From Kineosporia sp. NBRC 101731 (GTDB lineage: Bacteria > Actinomycetota > Actinomycetes > Actinomycetales > Kineosporiaceae), in assembly GCF_030269305.1 (NCBI RefSeq), contig NZ_BSTC01000002.1, positions 62,001-126,000 on the forward strand: a DNA stretch of 64,000 bases, written 5' to 3'. The notes beneath the pieces are model-generated. The model had not been told where the DNA came from, searched no databases, and was given only the letters and a program-made list of their open reading frames with translations. Shown piece after piece: positions 7,949-16,150 of the stretch. The translations under genes and the position numbers were made by a program. The first letter of the stretch is position 1. Each line of letters starts with the position of its first letter.

Positions 7949-9448
7949 ATGCTGAAGACCCGCGCTGCCGCGCTGATCTCTGCCGTCCTGATGACGACAC
8001 TGGCAGCGTGTAACGGGTCAGCCCCGGCATCACCGGCCGCGAGTTCCGCACCCGCCACATCGGCGCAGGCCAGCAAGCCGAACATCGTGTTCGTGCTGAC
8101 CGACGACCTGTCGATGAACCTGGTGCCGTACATGTCCGAGGTCGGGAAGATGCAGACCGAAGGCGTGACGTTCGACCAGTACATCGTGGCGAACTCGCTG
8201 TGCTGCCCCTCGCGCGCCAACATTTTCACCGGTCGCTACCCCCACAACACCGGCATCAAGACAAACACCGCGAATACGGGCGGTGGCTATCAGGTGTTCA
8301 AAAGCCTCGGCCTGGATCAGGACACGTTCGCGACCGACCTTCAGGACGCCGGGTACCGCACGGCGATGATGGGCAAGTACATGAACGAGTACCAGCCCGG
8401 CAGCCCGAAGAAGCCGACGACGGACAACCCGGCCGGCTGGGACGAGTGGGCGCTCGCGGCGAGCGGTTACGCCGGGTTCAACTACAACCTGAACATCAAC
8501 GGCCAGGTCCGGCACTACGGCAGGAACGACACGGACTACCTGACCGACGTGCTGACGGGCCTCGGGCAGGACTTCATCCAGCGGTCGGCGGACGAGGGCG
8601 AGCCGTTCCTGCTGGAGCTCTCCACCTTCACGCCGCACAAGCCGTACATCCCCGCGCCCCGTCACGCCGATACCTACCCGGGCCTGAAGGCGCCGCGCAC
8701 GGCGGGCTCGTACGACGAGAAGAACACGGACGCGCCGCGGTGGCTGGCCTCGCAGGAGCTGACCCCGTCGCGGAAGGCGAAGATGGACCAGCAGTTCCGT
8801 CAGCGGGTGCAAGCGGTGCAGTCGATCAACGACATGATCCGCACGGTGCGGGCCCAGCTCGAGAAGAGCGGCGTCGCCGACAACACCTACATCGTGTTCA
8901 GCGCCGACAACGGCTATCACATGGGTGAGCACTCGCTGATCAGCGGCAAGATGACGGCCTTCGACACCGACGTGAACGTGCCGATGATCGTGGTCGGCCC
9001 GGACGTTCCGGCCGGCAGCACCGTCAGCGCCCCGGCGTCCACCGTCGACCTGCGCTCGACCTTCGGCGAGATCGCGGGCGCGACGGTGCCGACCACGGTC
9101 GACGGCCAGAGCCTGGTGCCGCTGTGGGAGGGCGGGGCCACCGACCGGCTCTACTCGCTGATCGAGCACACCGGCATGGAGCTCGACACGATGGACCCGG
9201 ACAACGGCATCTTCCGCAGCCCGATCCCGCCGAACTACACGGCCCTGCGCAGCCGGAAATGGCTCTACGTCGAGTACGACAACGGCGACCGGGAGTACTA
9301 CGACCTGACCGACGACCCGCTCCAGATGCACAACGTCTATCGGGACGTGTCGAAGAAGAGCCGCGCCGAACTGCACCGCAAGGTCATCCGGGCCAAGAGG
9401 TGCAGCGGCCAGACCTCCTGCGCCACAGCCCTGACCCCCACCCCCTGA
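7949..9448 (+). CDS. sulfatase, lipoprotein
   Basis: 499 residues. The lipoprotein signal peptide ends in LAAC (Cys 21), followed by a Ser/Ala/Pro linker. The sulfatase fold begins at PNIVFVLTDDLS (metal-binding DD). The formylglycine site is SLCCPSRANIFTGRYPHNTG, matching CxPSR with the second Cys modified. Further metal ligands are in FSADNGYHMGEHS. The domain resembles N-acetylglucosamine-6-sulfatase/arylsulfatase types that act outside the cell on sulfated glycans. A formylglycine-generating enzyme is not in the window. Confidence 0.87.
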   Translation: MLKTRAAALISAVLMTTLAACNGSAPASPAASSAPATSAQASKPNIVFVLTDDLSMNLVPYMSEVGKMQTEGVTFDQYIVANSLCCPSRANIFTGRYPHNTGIKTNTANTGGGYQVFKSLGLDQDTFATDLQDAGYRTAMMGKYMNEYQPGSPKKPTTDNPAGWDEWALAASGYAGFNYNLNINGQVRHYGRNDTDYLTDVLTGLGQDFIQRSADEGEPFLLELSTFTPHKPYIPAPRHADTYPGLKAPRTAGSYDEKNTDAPRWLASQELTPSRKAKMDQQFRQRVQAVQSINDMIRTVRAQLEKSGVADNTYIVFSADNGYHMGEHSLISGKMTAFDTDVNVPMIVVGPDVPAGSTVSAPASTVDLRSTFGEIAGATVPTTVDGQSLVPLWEGGATDRLYSLIEHTGMELDTMDPDNGIFRSPIPPNYTALRSRKWLYVEYDNGDREYYDLTDDPLQMHNVYRDVSKKSRAELHRKVIRAKRCSGQTSCATALTPTP

Positions 9449-9456
9449 TGGCCTGA

Positions 9457-9621
9457 CTACTGCTCGGTCAGCCTCTGGTCCGGCGACGGGGACTGGCGGT
9501 GCTCACGCCGGGCTTTCATCGCCTGCGTGTAGATGAGCCAGAAGACGAAGAAGAAGAGCCCCATGACGACCAGGGCGAGGATGCCCAGGGCCAGGAGCAG
9601 GAAGAGCGCGATCAAACTCAC
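9457..9621 (-). CDS. small single-helix membrane protein, 54 residues
   Basis: A GTG-initiated frame encodes a very hydrophobic helix (LFLLLALGILALVVMGLFFFVFWLIY) followed by a charged cytosolic tail rich in Arg, Gln and Pro and ending LTEQ. AGGCGG lies about 13 bases upstream. The frame fills the gap between the sulfatase and peptidase genes on the opposite strand. Such helix-plus-charged-tail proteins are common in actinobacteria and often membrane-complex subunits. Function unknown. Confidence 0.6.
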   Translation of the reverse strand: MSLIALFLLLALGILALVVMGLFFFVFWLIYTQAMKARREHRQSPSPDQRLTEQ

Positions 9622-9753
9622 CGGATGCCGCCTGTCTGTAGATCATGACCGTATGCGGTCGCTCCAGTGTGACGTGGTGGAGGCCTCCCGCGTTGCAGCC
9701 GCCTCGCCCTTCCGACGAGCCAAAAGATCATCTCTGACCTATTCTCGGATGAT

Positions 9754-10434
9754 ATGAGGTTGCTGTGGATACGACGGCTGGCCCCGGTCGTCGCCGTGCT
9801 CGCGCTGGCCGGGTGCGGCGCGGGCGATCCGGGCTCCGGGCCGGAGGAATCCCCGGCCACGAGCGAGCTGGAACAGGATCTGAACGGCGCGGTGGTCTCG
9901 ATCGAGAACTACTGGACGACGTTCCTCGCCTCGCAGGGTGAGCAGTTCCAGCCGGTCGAGGCGGTGCTCCCCTACGCCGGGCCGGACGACGGCACCTGCG
10001 GCGGTGAGCCCTTCGTGCAGAACAACGCCTTCTTCTGCCCGAGCGAGAACTTCATCGCCTACGACGCGAACTTCATCAAGCAGCAGTACGAATCGATCGG
10101 CGACGCATTCGTCTTCTACGTGATCGGCCACGAGTACGCCCACGCGGTGCAGGATTCGCTGGGCATCTCGCACCGCCTGACCATCGAGCACGAGCTCCAG
10201 GCCGATTGCCTGGCCGGGGCCTACCTCGGCGACTCGGTGCGGGGCAACGACCTCACACTGGAAGACGGAGACCTGGACGAGCTGCTGAACTCGCTGCAGT
10301 CGGTCGGCGATCAGCCCGGCATCCCCTGGTTCGCCGAGGGTGCGCACGGCACGGGACGCCAGCGCACCGAAGCGTTCACCACCGGCAGCGCCGGCACCGC
10401 CGACGGGTCGTCCTCGGTGGGCAACTGTTTCTGA
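9754..10434 (+). CDS. putative neutral zinc metallopeptidase, lipoprotein
   Basis: 226 residues. Lipobox LAGC gives Cys 21 as the modified residue. The zinc site is VIGHEYAHAVQDSLG (HExxH) with the third ligand likely in IEHELQADCLAGAYLGD, the arrangement of the YpfJ/neutral zinc metallopeptidase family. It has paired Cys (GTCGGEPF, FFCPSENF) consistent with an extracytoplasmic location. The C-terminus is Gly/Ser/Thr-rich. Substrate unknown. Confidence 0.85.
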   Translation: MRLLWIRRLAPVVAVLALAGCGAGDPGSGPEESPATSELEQDLNGAVVSIENYWTTFLASQGEQFQPVEAVLPYAGPDDGTCGGEPFVQNNAFFCPSENFIAYDANFIKQQYESIGDAFVFYVIGHEYAHAVQDSLGISHRLTIEHELQADCLAGAYLGDSVRGNDLTLEDGDLDELLNSLQSVGDQPGIPWFAEGAHGTGRQRTEAFTTGSAGTADGSSSVGNCF

Positions 10435-10450
10435 AGCCCTCAAACCCTTT

Positions 10451-10494
10451 CGTGATCATGCAAAGTGTCCCCGGGGACACCTTGCATGATCACG
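10451..10494. repeat. complete palindromic copy of the TTGCATGATCAC element
   Basis: A 44-bp inverted repeat with 22-bp arms, one mismatch and no spacer, running from CGTGATCATGCAA to TTGCATGATCACG around a CCCCGGGG centre. It lies between two convergent genes (stops at 10434 and 10506), so here it could work as a bidirectional hairpin terminator. Other copies do not sit at gene ends. Confidence 0.85.
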
Positions 10495-10505
10495 GCAGAG
10501 GTGGG

Positions 10506-11612
10506 TTACTGCTCCAGGCAGAACTCGTCGATCGGGTAGCCGACGTGCCGGGAGGCGGTGGGCAGGTAGCCCCAGACCCGATCGCCGGGCGTCAGTTCGG
10601 TGCTGTTCAGCACGGCGTCACCCGGGCCGAGAACCCGCACGTGCCAGTCGTCTTGAAGAATCAGGTTGACCCGGGTGCCGTCGTGGGCCTGCGCCGTGAC
10701 CGAGAGTAGGGGCCGGGTCTCGATCTTCACCCGGCCGACCGTGACCGCACGGGTCTGACCCTTGGTGTCGACAGCGAGAACCTGACTGCCCGAACGCAGT
10801 TCGCTGAGGTAGTTGGTGCGCTCGTTGACCGACAGCGTGTACGAGTGGATCGCCCCGGCGTTGACCCGGAACGGGCGGGTCGGCATGTACGGCAGCGGAT
10901 GGGTCTCGCTGACACAGAGAATCATGCCGGTGGAGTGCGACCCGACGAGAATGCCCTCGTCCTGCCGGAAGTGCGTGCAGGTGTCCACGCAGGCGCGCTC
11001 GCCCATGCCGACGTGCGCCACCTCCGTGACCACCAGCTCCACCAGTTCCAGCTCGGGCGTGACCGTCTGCGCCGCCTCGGCCAGTCGCGCGGCGTCGCCC
11101 ACCACCTGCGGCGTGAGCAGCACACCGTCGGAACCGCGCTCCAGCACGCCGAAGACGATGCCCGCCTCCTCCACGTCGGCGACCTCGGTGATGATGCTGC
11201 CCTGGGCCCGGTCGGCCGCGGCGAGCACGATCTCCAGCGGGATCTTGGTGGGGTCGCGGAACCTCAGCAGGCTCCACTTCTGCGTGGCGGCGGCGCGGCA
11301 GGCCTTCTCCAGCGAGGGCGCGTCGACGATCTCGACGAACGGCCCCACCTCCACGTCGGGGTACTTCAGGGCCAGTACCGCCGGGTCGCCGTGCCGGGCC
11401 GGATCGGCGATCATCACGTCGACACCGGGCAGTTCGTCGGGCAGTTCGCTGCCCTCACGCAGGAACAGCACCCGGGTGACGCTCGGCGGAACGCTCTCCA
11501 GCGTGCTCAGATCATCGGTGAGAATGCCGTCGATACCGTGGTGCAGGGCCTCTTCGACGATCGCGGCCCGCGACCCGTTGCTTGTGGTGACGTCCAGCCA
11601 GCAGAGCTTCAT
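10506..11612 (-). CDS. griH: 3-dehydroquinate synthase II-type enzyme (GriH-like, 3-amino-4-hydroxybenzoate synthesis)
   Basis: 368 residues, the full length of the archaeal-type DHQ synthase/aminobenzoate synthase family. Recognisable parts are KLCWLDVT at the N-terminus, an SLLRFRDPTKIPLE segment, the GMGERACVDTC loop and VNAGAIHSY. In Streptomyces griseus GriH, the homologue, turns the C7 amino-phospho-sugar made by GriI into 3-amino-4-hydroxybenzoic acid, while archaeal relatives make dehydroquinate. The adjacent aldolase gene is the GriI counterpart, which favours the aminobenzoate role. A clear AAGGAG precedes the ATG. The gene follows the aldolase in one operon, 77 bp apart. Confidence 0.8.
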   Translation of the reverse strand: MKLCWLDVTTSNGSRAAIVEEALHHGIDGILTDDLSTLESVPPSVTRVLFLREGSELPDELPGVDVMIADPARHGDPAVLALKYPDVEVGPFVEIVDAPSLEKACRAAATQKWSLLRFRDPTKIPLEIVLAAADRAQGSIITEVADVEEAGIVFGVLERGSDGVLLTPQVVGDAARLAEAAQTVTPELELVELVVTEVAHVGMGERACVDTCTHFRQDEGILVGSHSTGMILCVSETHPLPYMPTRPFRVNAGAIHSYTLSVNERTNYLSELRSGSQVLAVDTKGQTRAVTVGRVKIETRPLLSVTAQAHDGTRVNLILQDDWHVRVLGPGDAVLNSTELTPGDRVWGYLPTASRHVGYPIDEFCLEQ

Positions 11613-11644
11613 CTACGTTCTCCTTGGGTGGGGAGGCGCTACGG

Positions 11645-11689
11645 GTTCAGCTGCAGAAGGTTCAGCTGCAGGAAGTTCAGCTGCAGGTG
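11645..11689. repeat. three 15-bp direct repeats between the griI- and griH-like genes
   Basis: GTTCAGCTGCAG plus three variable bases occurs at 11645, 11660 and 11675, directly after the aldolase stop codon (minus strand). Each unit contains the palindrome CAGCTG. The array fills most of the 77-bp operon gap. Confidence 0.85.
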
Positions 11690-12514
11690 TCAGTGAGCGA
11701 CGATCTCGACCGGGCGCACGGGCTTGCGCGCGTTCGAGACCCCGGGTGCACGGTGCACGACCCGGACCACCGAGCGGGTGACCGCCGCCGGTTCACCGGA
11801 CTGAAAGATGCTGCGGCCCATGGCGACCCCGGCCGCACCGGTACTCATCACCGCCTCCACGTGGGAGATCAGGTCGGACGTGTCGGCAATGCGTACACCG
11901 CCCGCCGTGAGCAGCGGGATCGGACAGGTCTCCACCACGTCACGCATGGCGGCCACGTCACCGCAGTACGGCGTCTTCACCAGATCGGCCCCGAGCTCGG
12001 CGGCGAGCAGGGCCGCGTGGGCGATGAGCTCGGGCGACCTCGGGTCACTGACGCGGGGGCCACGCGGGTACACCATGGCCAGCAACGGGAGGTTCCAGCG
12101 GTCACAGGCCTCGGCCACCGCCGCCAGGTCGGCCACCTGCCGACGCTCGTCCAGCGAGCCGAGATTCACATGCACGCTCACCGCATCGGCACCGGCCCGC
12201 AGCGCCTCCTCCACGGTCGCGACCAGGTATTTGGCATCTGGATCGGGGGCCTGGGCGGTGCTCGCACTGAGGTGCACGATGAGGCTCAGGTCGGCGAACC
12301 GGTGCGGTTCGACACGACGTAGCGCTCCTTTGTGCAGCACGACGGCATCGGCCCCGCCCTCGGCCACCGCGGCGACCAGGTCGTCGAGGGCGGAGCCGGG
12401 CATGATCGGGCCGTCGCTGATCGGATGGTCGAGCGGCACGACGACGAATCGGTCGTCGCCGGAACGGGAGAGTCTGCGTAACCGCAGCCCTCTCGCGAAC
12501 CCAGTGGTGGACAT
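11690..12514 (-). CDS. griI: class I aldolase, 2-amino-4,5-dihydroxy-6-oxo-7-phosphooxyheptanoate synthase type (GriI-like)
   Basis: 274 residues. DhnA/fructose-bisphosphate aldolase type TIM barrel: VVVPLDHPISDGP near the N-terminus, AVVLHKGALRR, VHVNLGS, and the Schiff-base lysine in ADLVKTPYCGD. The C-terminal phosphate-binding loop is GVAMGRSIFQS. GriI condenses aspartate semialdehyde with dihydroxyacetone phosphate, the first step to 3-amino-4-hydroxybenzoate; archaeal homologues act in an alternative shikimate entry. The ATG at 12514 has GAGGGG seven bases upstream. First gene of a two-gene operon with the griH-like gene. No tyrosinase, polyketide synthase or other consumer of the product lies in the window. 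Confidence 0.8.
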   Translation of the reverse strand: MSTTGFARGLRLRRLSRSGDDRFVVVPLDHPISDGPIMPGSALDDLVAAVAEGGADAVVLHKGALRRVEPHRFADLSLIVHLSASTAQAPDPDAKYLVATVEEALRAGADAVSVHVNLGSLDERRQVADLAAVAEACDRWNLPLLAMVYPRGPRVSDPRSPELIAHAALLAAELGADLVKTPYCGDVAAMRDVVETCPIPLLTAGGVRIADTSDLISHVEAVMSTGAAGVAMGRSIFQSGEPAAVTRSVVRVVHRAPGVSNARKPVRPVEIVAH

Positions 12515-12843
12515 GGACGATCCCCTCAGTCGGAAGGAGCTGTCGCGGAGATCGGCACGATCAGGGCGCAGGCCGGGCTCAGGGCCTCGGCTCGTGTCGG
12601 TCCCCCGCCCCGCGGTGCGCTGAACCGCAGCGGCCCGGCCACCATAAACCGCCTGCACCACGCCCGTAGGGCGTATCGGCGGATTTCGTCGACCTCGCGG
12701 TGAACCAGTGCAGCAACGGTTTTCACTGAGAACCGGACTGCACCAGGTGCACCGGGGGCGTCATCGTTGTCGGCACTGCCCCCAGGCTGAACGCGCGATC
12801 CCGCGGGGTTGACGCGACCTGGCACCCGCCCACCCCTGCGTGA
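12515..12843. other. intergenic region upstream of the griI-like gene
   Basis: About 330 bp holding the promoter region of the griI-griH pair and the 3' flank of the XRE regulator (same strand). A 99-residue frame crosses it without protein-like character. No distinct operator was seen. Confidence 0.5.
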
Positions 12844-13677
12844 TCACGAACGGGACTGGGGAGCGTCGAGCATTCCCAGCAGGGACAGCGCTTCGGCCGA
12901 ACGAGAACCGGGTTCGACGTGGTAGACCACCATGGTCTGGTCCTCGGCCCCGGTCACCGCGAACTTCTCGTACTCCAGCTCGATCGGTCCGACCTGGGGG
13001 TGCTCGATGCGGTAGAGGCCGCTGCCCGGGTGGGGACGCACCTCGTGCCGGGCCCAGATCCGGCGGAATACCTCGCTCTTCACCGACAGCTCACCGACCA
13101 GCTCGATCAGGCGCGGATCGTCGACGTCGGCCCCCACCGCCCCCCGCAGCATCGCGATCATCCGGGCCACGTCGTCTTCCCGCACATCGCGCAGGCGGGG
13201 GTCGAGCAGGACCGCGCGCAGCATGTTCACGCCGGGCACGAAGACCGGCGCGACCAGGGTCGCCAGCCGGTTGGCGGCCAGCACGTCGAGGTAGCGGCCC
13301 TCGATGTAGGCGGGCTGGGGCCACGACTCGATCAGGCGGACGATGCCCGGACGCACGCGTTCAGTGGGGCGGTTCGGCCGCCGGTTCAGTCGTCGGCGAG
13401 GGACGGCCGGGTCGGCGAGGCCGTGCAGGTGTGCGGTGGCCTCGGGGTCGAGGTGCAGTGCGCGGGCCACGGCATCGAGCACCTGGGCCGACGGGCGCCG
13501 GTCACGGCCCTGTTCCAGCCGCGTGTAGTACTCGGTGCTGATACCGGCGAGCATCGCCAGTTCGTCGCGCCTCAGGCCCGGCACCCGGCGGTGACCGTTC
13601 ACGGCGATACCGGCGTCGTGCGGGCTGATCTGCTCCCTGCGCGCCCGCAGGAACTCGCCGATCAGGTTGGTGGCCAT
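12844..13677 (-). CDS. XRE-family regulator with MmyB-type ligand-binding domain
   Basis: 277 residues. The N-terminal helix-turn-helix reads FLRARREQISP, then PGLRRDELAMLAGISTEYYTRLEQGRDRRPS, the standard signature of this actinobacterial group. The C-terminal PAS-like MmyB domain includes YIEGRYLDVLAANRLA and FRRIWARHEVRPH, in homologues a pocket that binds fatty-acid-like ligands. The ATG at 13677 was chosen from family alignment. It is divergent from an SDR gene with 103 bp between them; such regulators usually repress the neighbouring oxidoreductase. Confidence 0.88.
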   Translation of the reverse strand: MATNLIGEFLRARREQISPHDAGIAVNGHRRVPGLRRDELAMLAGISTEYYTRLEQGRDRRPSAQVLDAVARALHLDPEATAHLHGLADPAVPRRRLNRRPNRPTERVRPGIVRLIESWPQPAYIEGRYLDVLAANRLATLVAPVFVPGVNMLRAVLLDPRLRDVREDDVARMIAMLRGAVGADVDDPRLIELVGELSVKSEVFRRIWARHEVRPHPGSGLYRIEHPQVGPIELEYEKFAVTGAEDQTMVVYHVEPGSRSAEALSLLGMLDAPQSRS

Positions 13678-13780
13678 ACCTTCACGGTAGGCCTCGGGAG
13701 TTCTCGGGAGGGTATCCCTGATGGCACCCCTATCAGCGGGAGACTGGCAACCCCCGGCCCGCCCTCGCAGGCTGCACGGC

Positions 13781-14605
13781 ATGACACGCACCTGGATCAT
13801 CACCGGCGTCAGCAGCGGCTTCGGCCGGGGGCTGGCCGAACGACTCCTGGCCCGCGGGGATCGCGTCGCGGGCACCGTACGCCGCCTGGACGCGGTCGCC
13901 GATCTGACCGCGGCCCACCCGGACACCTTTCACGTCACTCGTCTGGACCTGACCGACACGGCGCGCATCCGCGCGGTGGTCGACGCCGCGCACGAGCGGT
14001 TCGGCCGTTTCGACGTGGTCGTCAGCAACGCCGGCTACGGGCTTTTCGGTGCTGCCGAGGAGGCCACCGACGAGCAGGTGCGGCACGTGATCGACACCAA
14101 CCTGCTCGGCTCGATCCAGCTGATCCGCGCCGCCCTGCCGCATCTGCGGGCCGACGGCGGGGGCCGGATCGTTCAGCTGAGCTCGGTCGCCGGCCAGACC
14201 GCCTATCCGGGCGGCTCGCTCTACCACGCGACGAAATGGGCCGTAGAGGGTTTCGCCGAGGCGCTGGCGGCCGAGGTCGCGGGGTTCGGCATCGGCGTCA
14301 CCCTGGTCGAGCCGGGCGGCACCGGAACCGGTTTCGTCTCCGGGGCACAGATCACCCCGCGCCTGGCCGCCTACGGCCCGACCCCGGTCGGGGGCCTGCA
14401 CGACCTGTTCGAGAGCGGCCACGTGCCCACGACCAGCGACACGGCCCGCGTGGTCTCGGCGATCATCGACAGCGTCGACGTCACGCCCGCACCCCGGCGC
14501 CTACCCCTGGGCAGTGACGCCTGGACCGCGATGACGACCTCGCTCCAGGCCCGGCTGGATGACCTGCTCACGCAGAAGGATCTCGCGAGCTCTACCGATA
14601 TCTGA
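13781..14605 (+). CDS. short-chain dehydrogenase/reductase
   Basis: 274 residues. Classical SDR: cofactor motif TGVSSGFGRG (TGxxxGxG), NAG in VVSNAGYGLFG, catalytic Ser in IVQLSSVAGQ and YHATKW (YxxxK). VRRLDAV after strand two favours NADP(H). The closest type is the oxidoreductase commonly paired with XRE/MmyB regulators in actinobacteria, and the divergent regulator gene fits that. Substrate unknown. Confidence 0.87.
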   Translation: MTRTWIITGVSSGFGRGLAERLLARGDRVAGTVRRLDAVADLTAAHPDTFHVTRLDLTDTARIRAVVDAAHERFGRFDVVVSNAGYGLFGAAEEATDEQVRHVIDTNLLGSIQLIRAALPHLRADGGGRIVQLSSVAGQTAYPGGSLYHATKWAVEGFAEALAAEVAGFGIGVTLVEPGGTGTGFVSGAQITPRLAAYGPTPVGGLHDLFESGHVPTTSDTARVVSAIIDSVDVTPAPRRLPLGSDAWTAMTTSLQARLDDLLTQKDLASSTDI

Positions 14606-14745
14606 TGCGGTAGGCACCTTCTCGTGCCGGACGTCGGCGAGCCTCCCGGCCCGGCCCCACCTCTTCGGGCGGGCCGGCCGGAGGATCGCGCGCACCCGGG
14701 TCGGCCGGCGCGGCGCCGGCCTCGATCAGGGAGTGCGACCCTCGA

Positions 14746-15294
14746 TCACGCCGCGTCGATGTCTTCCACCCCGTTGCGGCGACGGCCGGTGACCTTCGCG
14801 TACTCGGCCGGCACGTCCCAGCTGCTGCCGTCGCGCGGACGCTGGAAGCGGACGGTGAGGCCGATGGGACCCACGGCGATGACCTGGTACCAGACCGAGA
14901 GATAACGCACACGATCGCCGGGCTCGAAGTCGTTCGGACCCCAGCGGCGGGTGCGGCCCTGCTCGATCATCCGATCCAGAGCGTCGTTCTCCGCAGCGAT
15001 GTGCTCGCTGAGTGTGGCCACGGCCGCCTGGGTTTCGGCACGGCGCGCGGGATCGTTCACATCGGTCAGCACACGGCGCAGGCGACGCAGGTTGCCGGCG
15101 TCGCGGGCGATGCGCTGCTTCACGACCATCGGGCGGTCGAGCGGGCCGGGCTGGTCGAAGGCCTGCGACATGAGCATCGCCAGGGCCATCTCCGAGCTCG
15201 GTTCGATCTCCGGCTCCGGAGCGGCCGCGTGCCGGCCCTGGCGTACGAGGCGGAGCGTGGTGGTGGGTGCCGTCGACGGTGAGCTGCTCGTCAT
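14746..15294 (-). CDS. hypothetical protein with coiled-coil segment
   Basis: 182 residues from ATG 15294. The first 35 residues are Ser/Thr/Pro-rich. A helical part follows (MVVKQRIARDAGNLRRLRRVLTD, then VATLSEHIAAENDALDRMIEQG) that could form a coiled coil. The last 60 residues look like a small beta barrel (FEPGDRVRYLSVWYQVIAVGPIGLTVRF), similar in feel to KOW/Tudor-type modules. No signal peptide or membrane helix. I do not recognise the family. A start 63 bases upstream is possible. Confidence 0.6.
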   Translation of the reverse strand: MTSSSPSTAPTTTLRLVRQGRHAAAPEPEIEPSSEMALAMLMSQAFDQPGPLDRPMVVKQRIARDAGNLRRLRRVLTDVNDPARRAETQAAVATLSEHIAAENDALDRMIEQGRTRRWGPNDFEPGDRVRYLSVWYQVIAVGPIGLTVRFQRPRDGSSWDVPAEYAKVTGRRRNGVEDIDAA

Positions 15295-16150
15295 CTGGAT
15301 CTGCCTTACGGGAAACCGACTGGGGAAGGCCCGGGCCCGGCTCGCGAGAGCCGGCACCGGGGATCGGTGCAGGCCCCACGCTTTGCTCGAGGGCCAGCGA
15401 CCGGGTTGCTGAAAACGTTGAGGACATCGGAGTAAATCCGGGCAAAGCGAACCCGTACCACTGGCCCACGGAAACCGACGTACTGGTCATCCTCACAGCT
15501 CAGACCCGGGAACGCAACATGTCATTTGCGTACATGGACCGACACGTATCCGAATACCGCTCCGAAACGGGCAATTCCGTCGGGTACGCAGCGTCAGCGA
15601 TCCCTACGCGTCTGTAAACCGCTTGCTCGCAACCCACTTCACCGATTCTGGAGTTGATCGCCAGTTTCTGCCATTCCCAAGGGATTTCGATAACACCGGG
15701 AGGCGGATCCAGCCGGCGGCGGATCCGGGTGCATCACGAGGGCGGCGAGAAGGCCGCCCGGTCTGTGGAACCGGTCACCGTCGAACAGACCGGGCCGCCG
15801 GACCCCGTCAGACCCCGCCGGACCCGCCGGACTCACCGCACCGGCAGGGCGGACCGGTGACGGCGAGCGGCGTCGGGTGAGCGCCGGGCGTCTCGGCACC
15901 CACGCACATCGGCCGTTGATGAACAGTGACGTTCGGTATTCCCCGACCGTGCCCGAAGAGGCGACCGGTCCACGGAACGGCCGTGCCGGGCCACTCGTCG
16001 TCCTTACATGTCAGTAGTCGGCACCCGCATCGGTGGCCCCGCAGGCAGCGGAAATGGAATTCCGTGTCAAGATGGCAGACGGCCTCGGCCCGGAGACAGA
16101 GACGTCAGGTCCGGACCATCACTACCCACAGTCGCCAAGGTGAGAGAGTC
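15295..16150. other. long intergenic region upstream of oleA
   Basis: About 856 bp without a convincing gene. Around 15500-15700 the sequence is clearly lower in GC than its surroundings (CATTTGCGTACATGG, TTTCGATAACACC), as expected of promoter DNA. At 15790-15845 there is a GGACCC/GCCGGAC direct-repeat patch. Several frames are open, including one joined to oleA, but none has a ribosome site. Confidence 0.5.

Noticed and set aside
12526-12825. 99-residue frame upstream of the griI-like gene
   Set aside because: No ribosome site and no recognisable composition; more likely promoter DNA.
12839-12848. CGTGATCACG as a further copy of the dispersed element
   Set aside because: Only the TGATCACG part matches; the GCA core and the arms are missing.
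10506-14605. A larger biosynthetic cluster including the XRE regulator and the SDR
   Set aside because: The XRE/SDR pair is a common stand-alone unit, and no scaffold, tailoring or resistance gene links it to the griI-griH pair.
15926-16150. A 75-codon N-terminal extension of OleA
   Set aside because: OleA homologues are about 340 residues; the ribosome site fits TTG 16151 and the extension is not protein-like.
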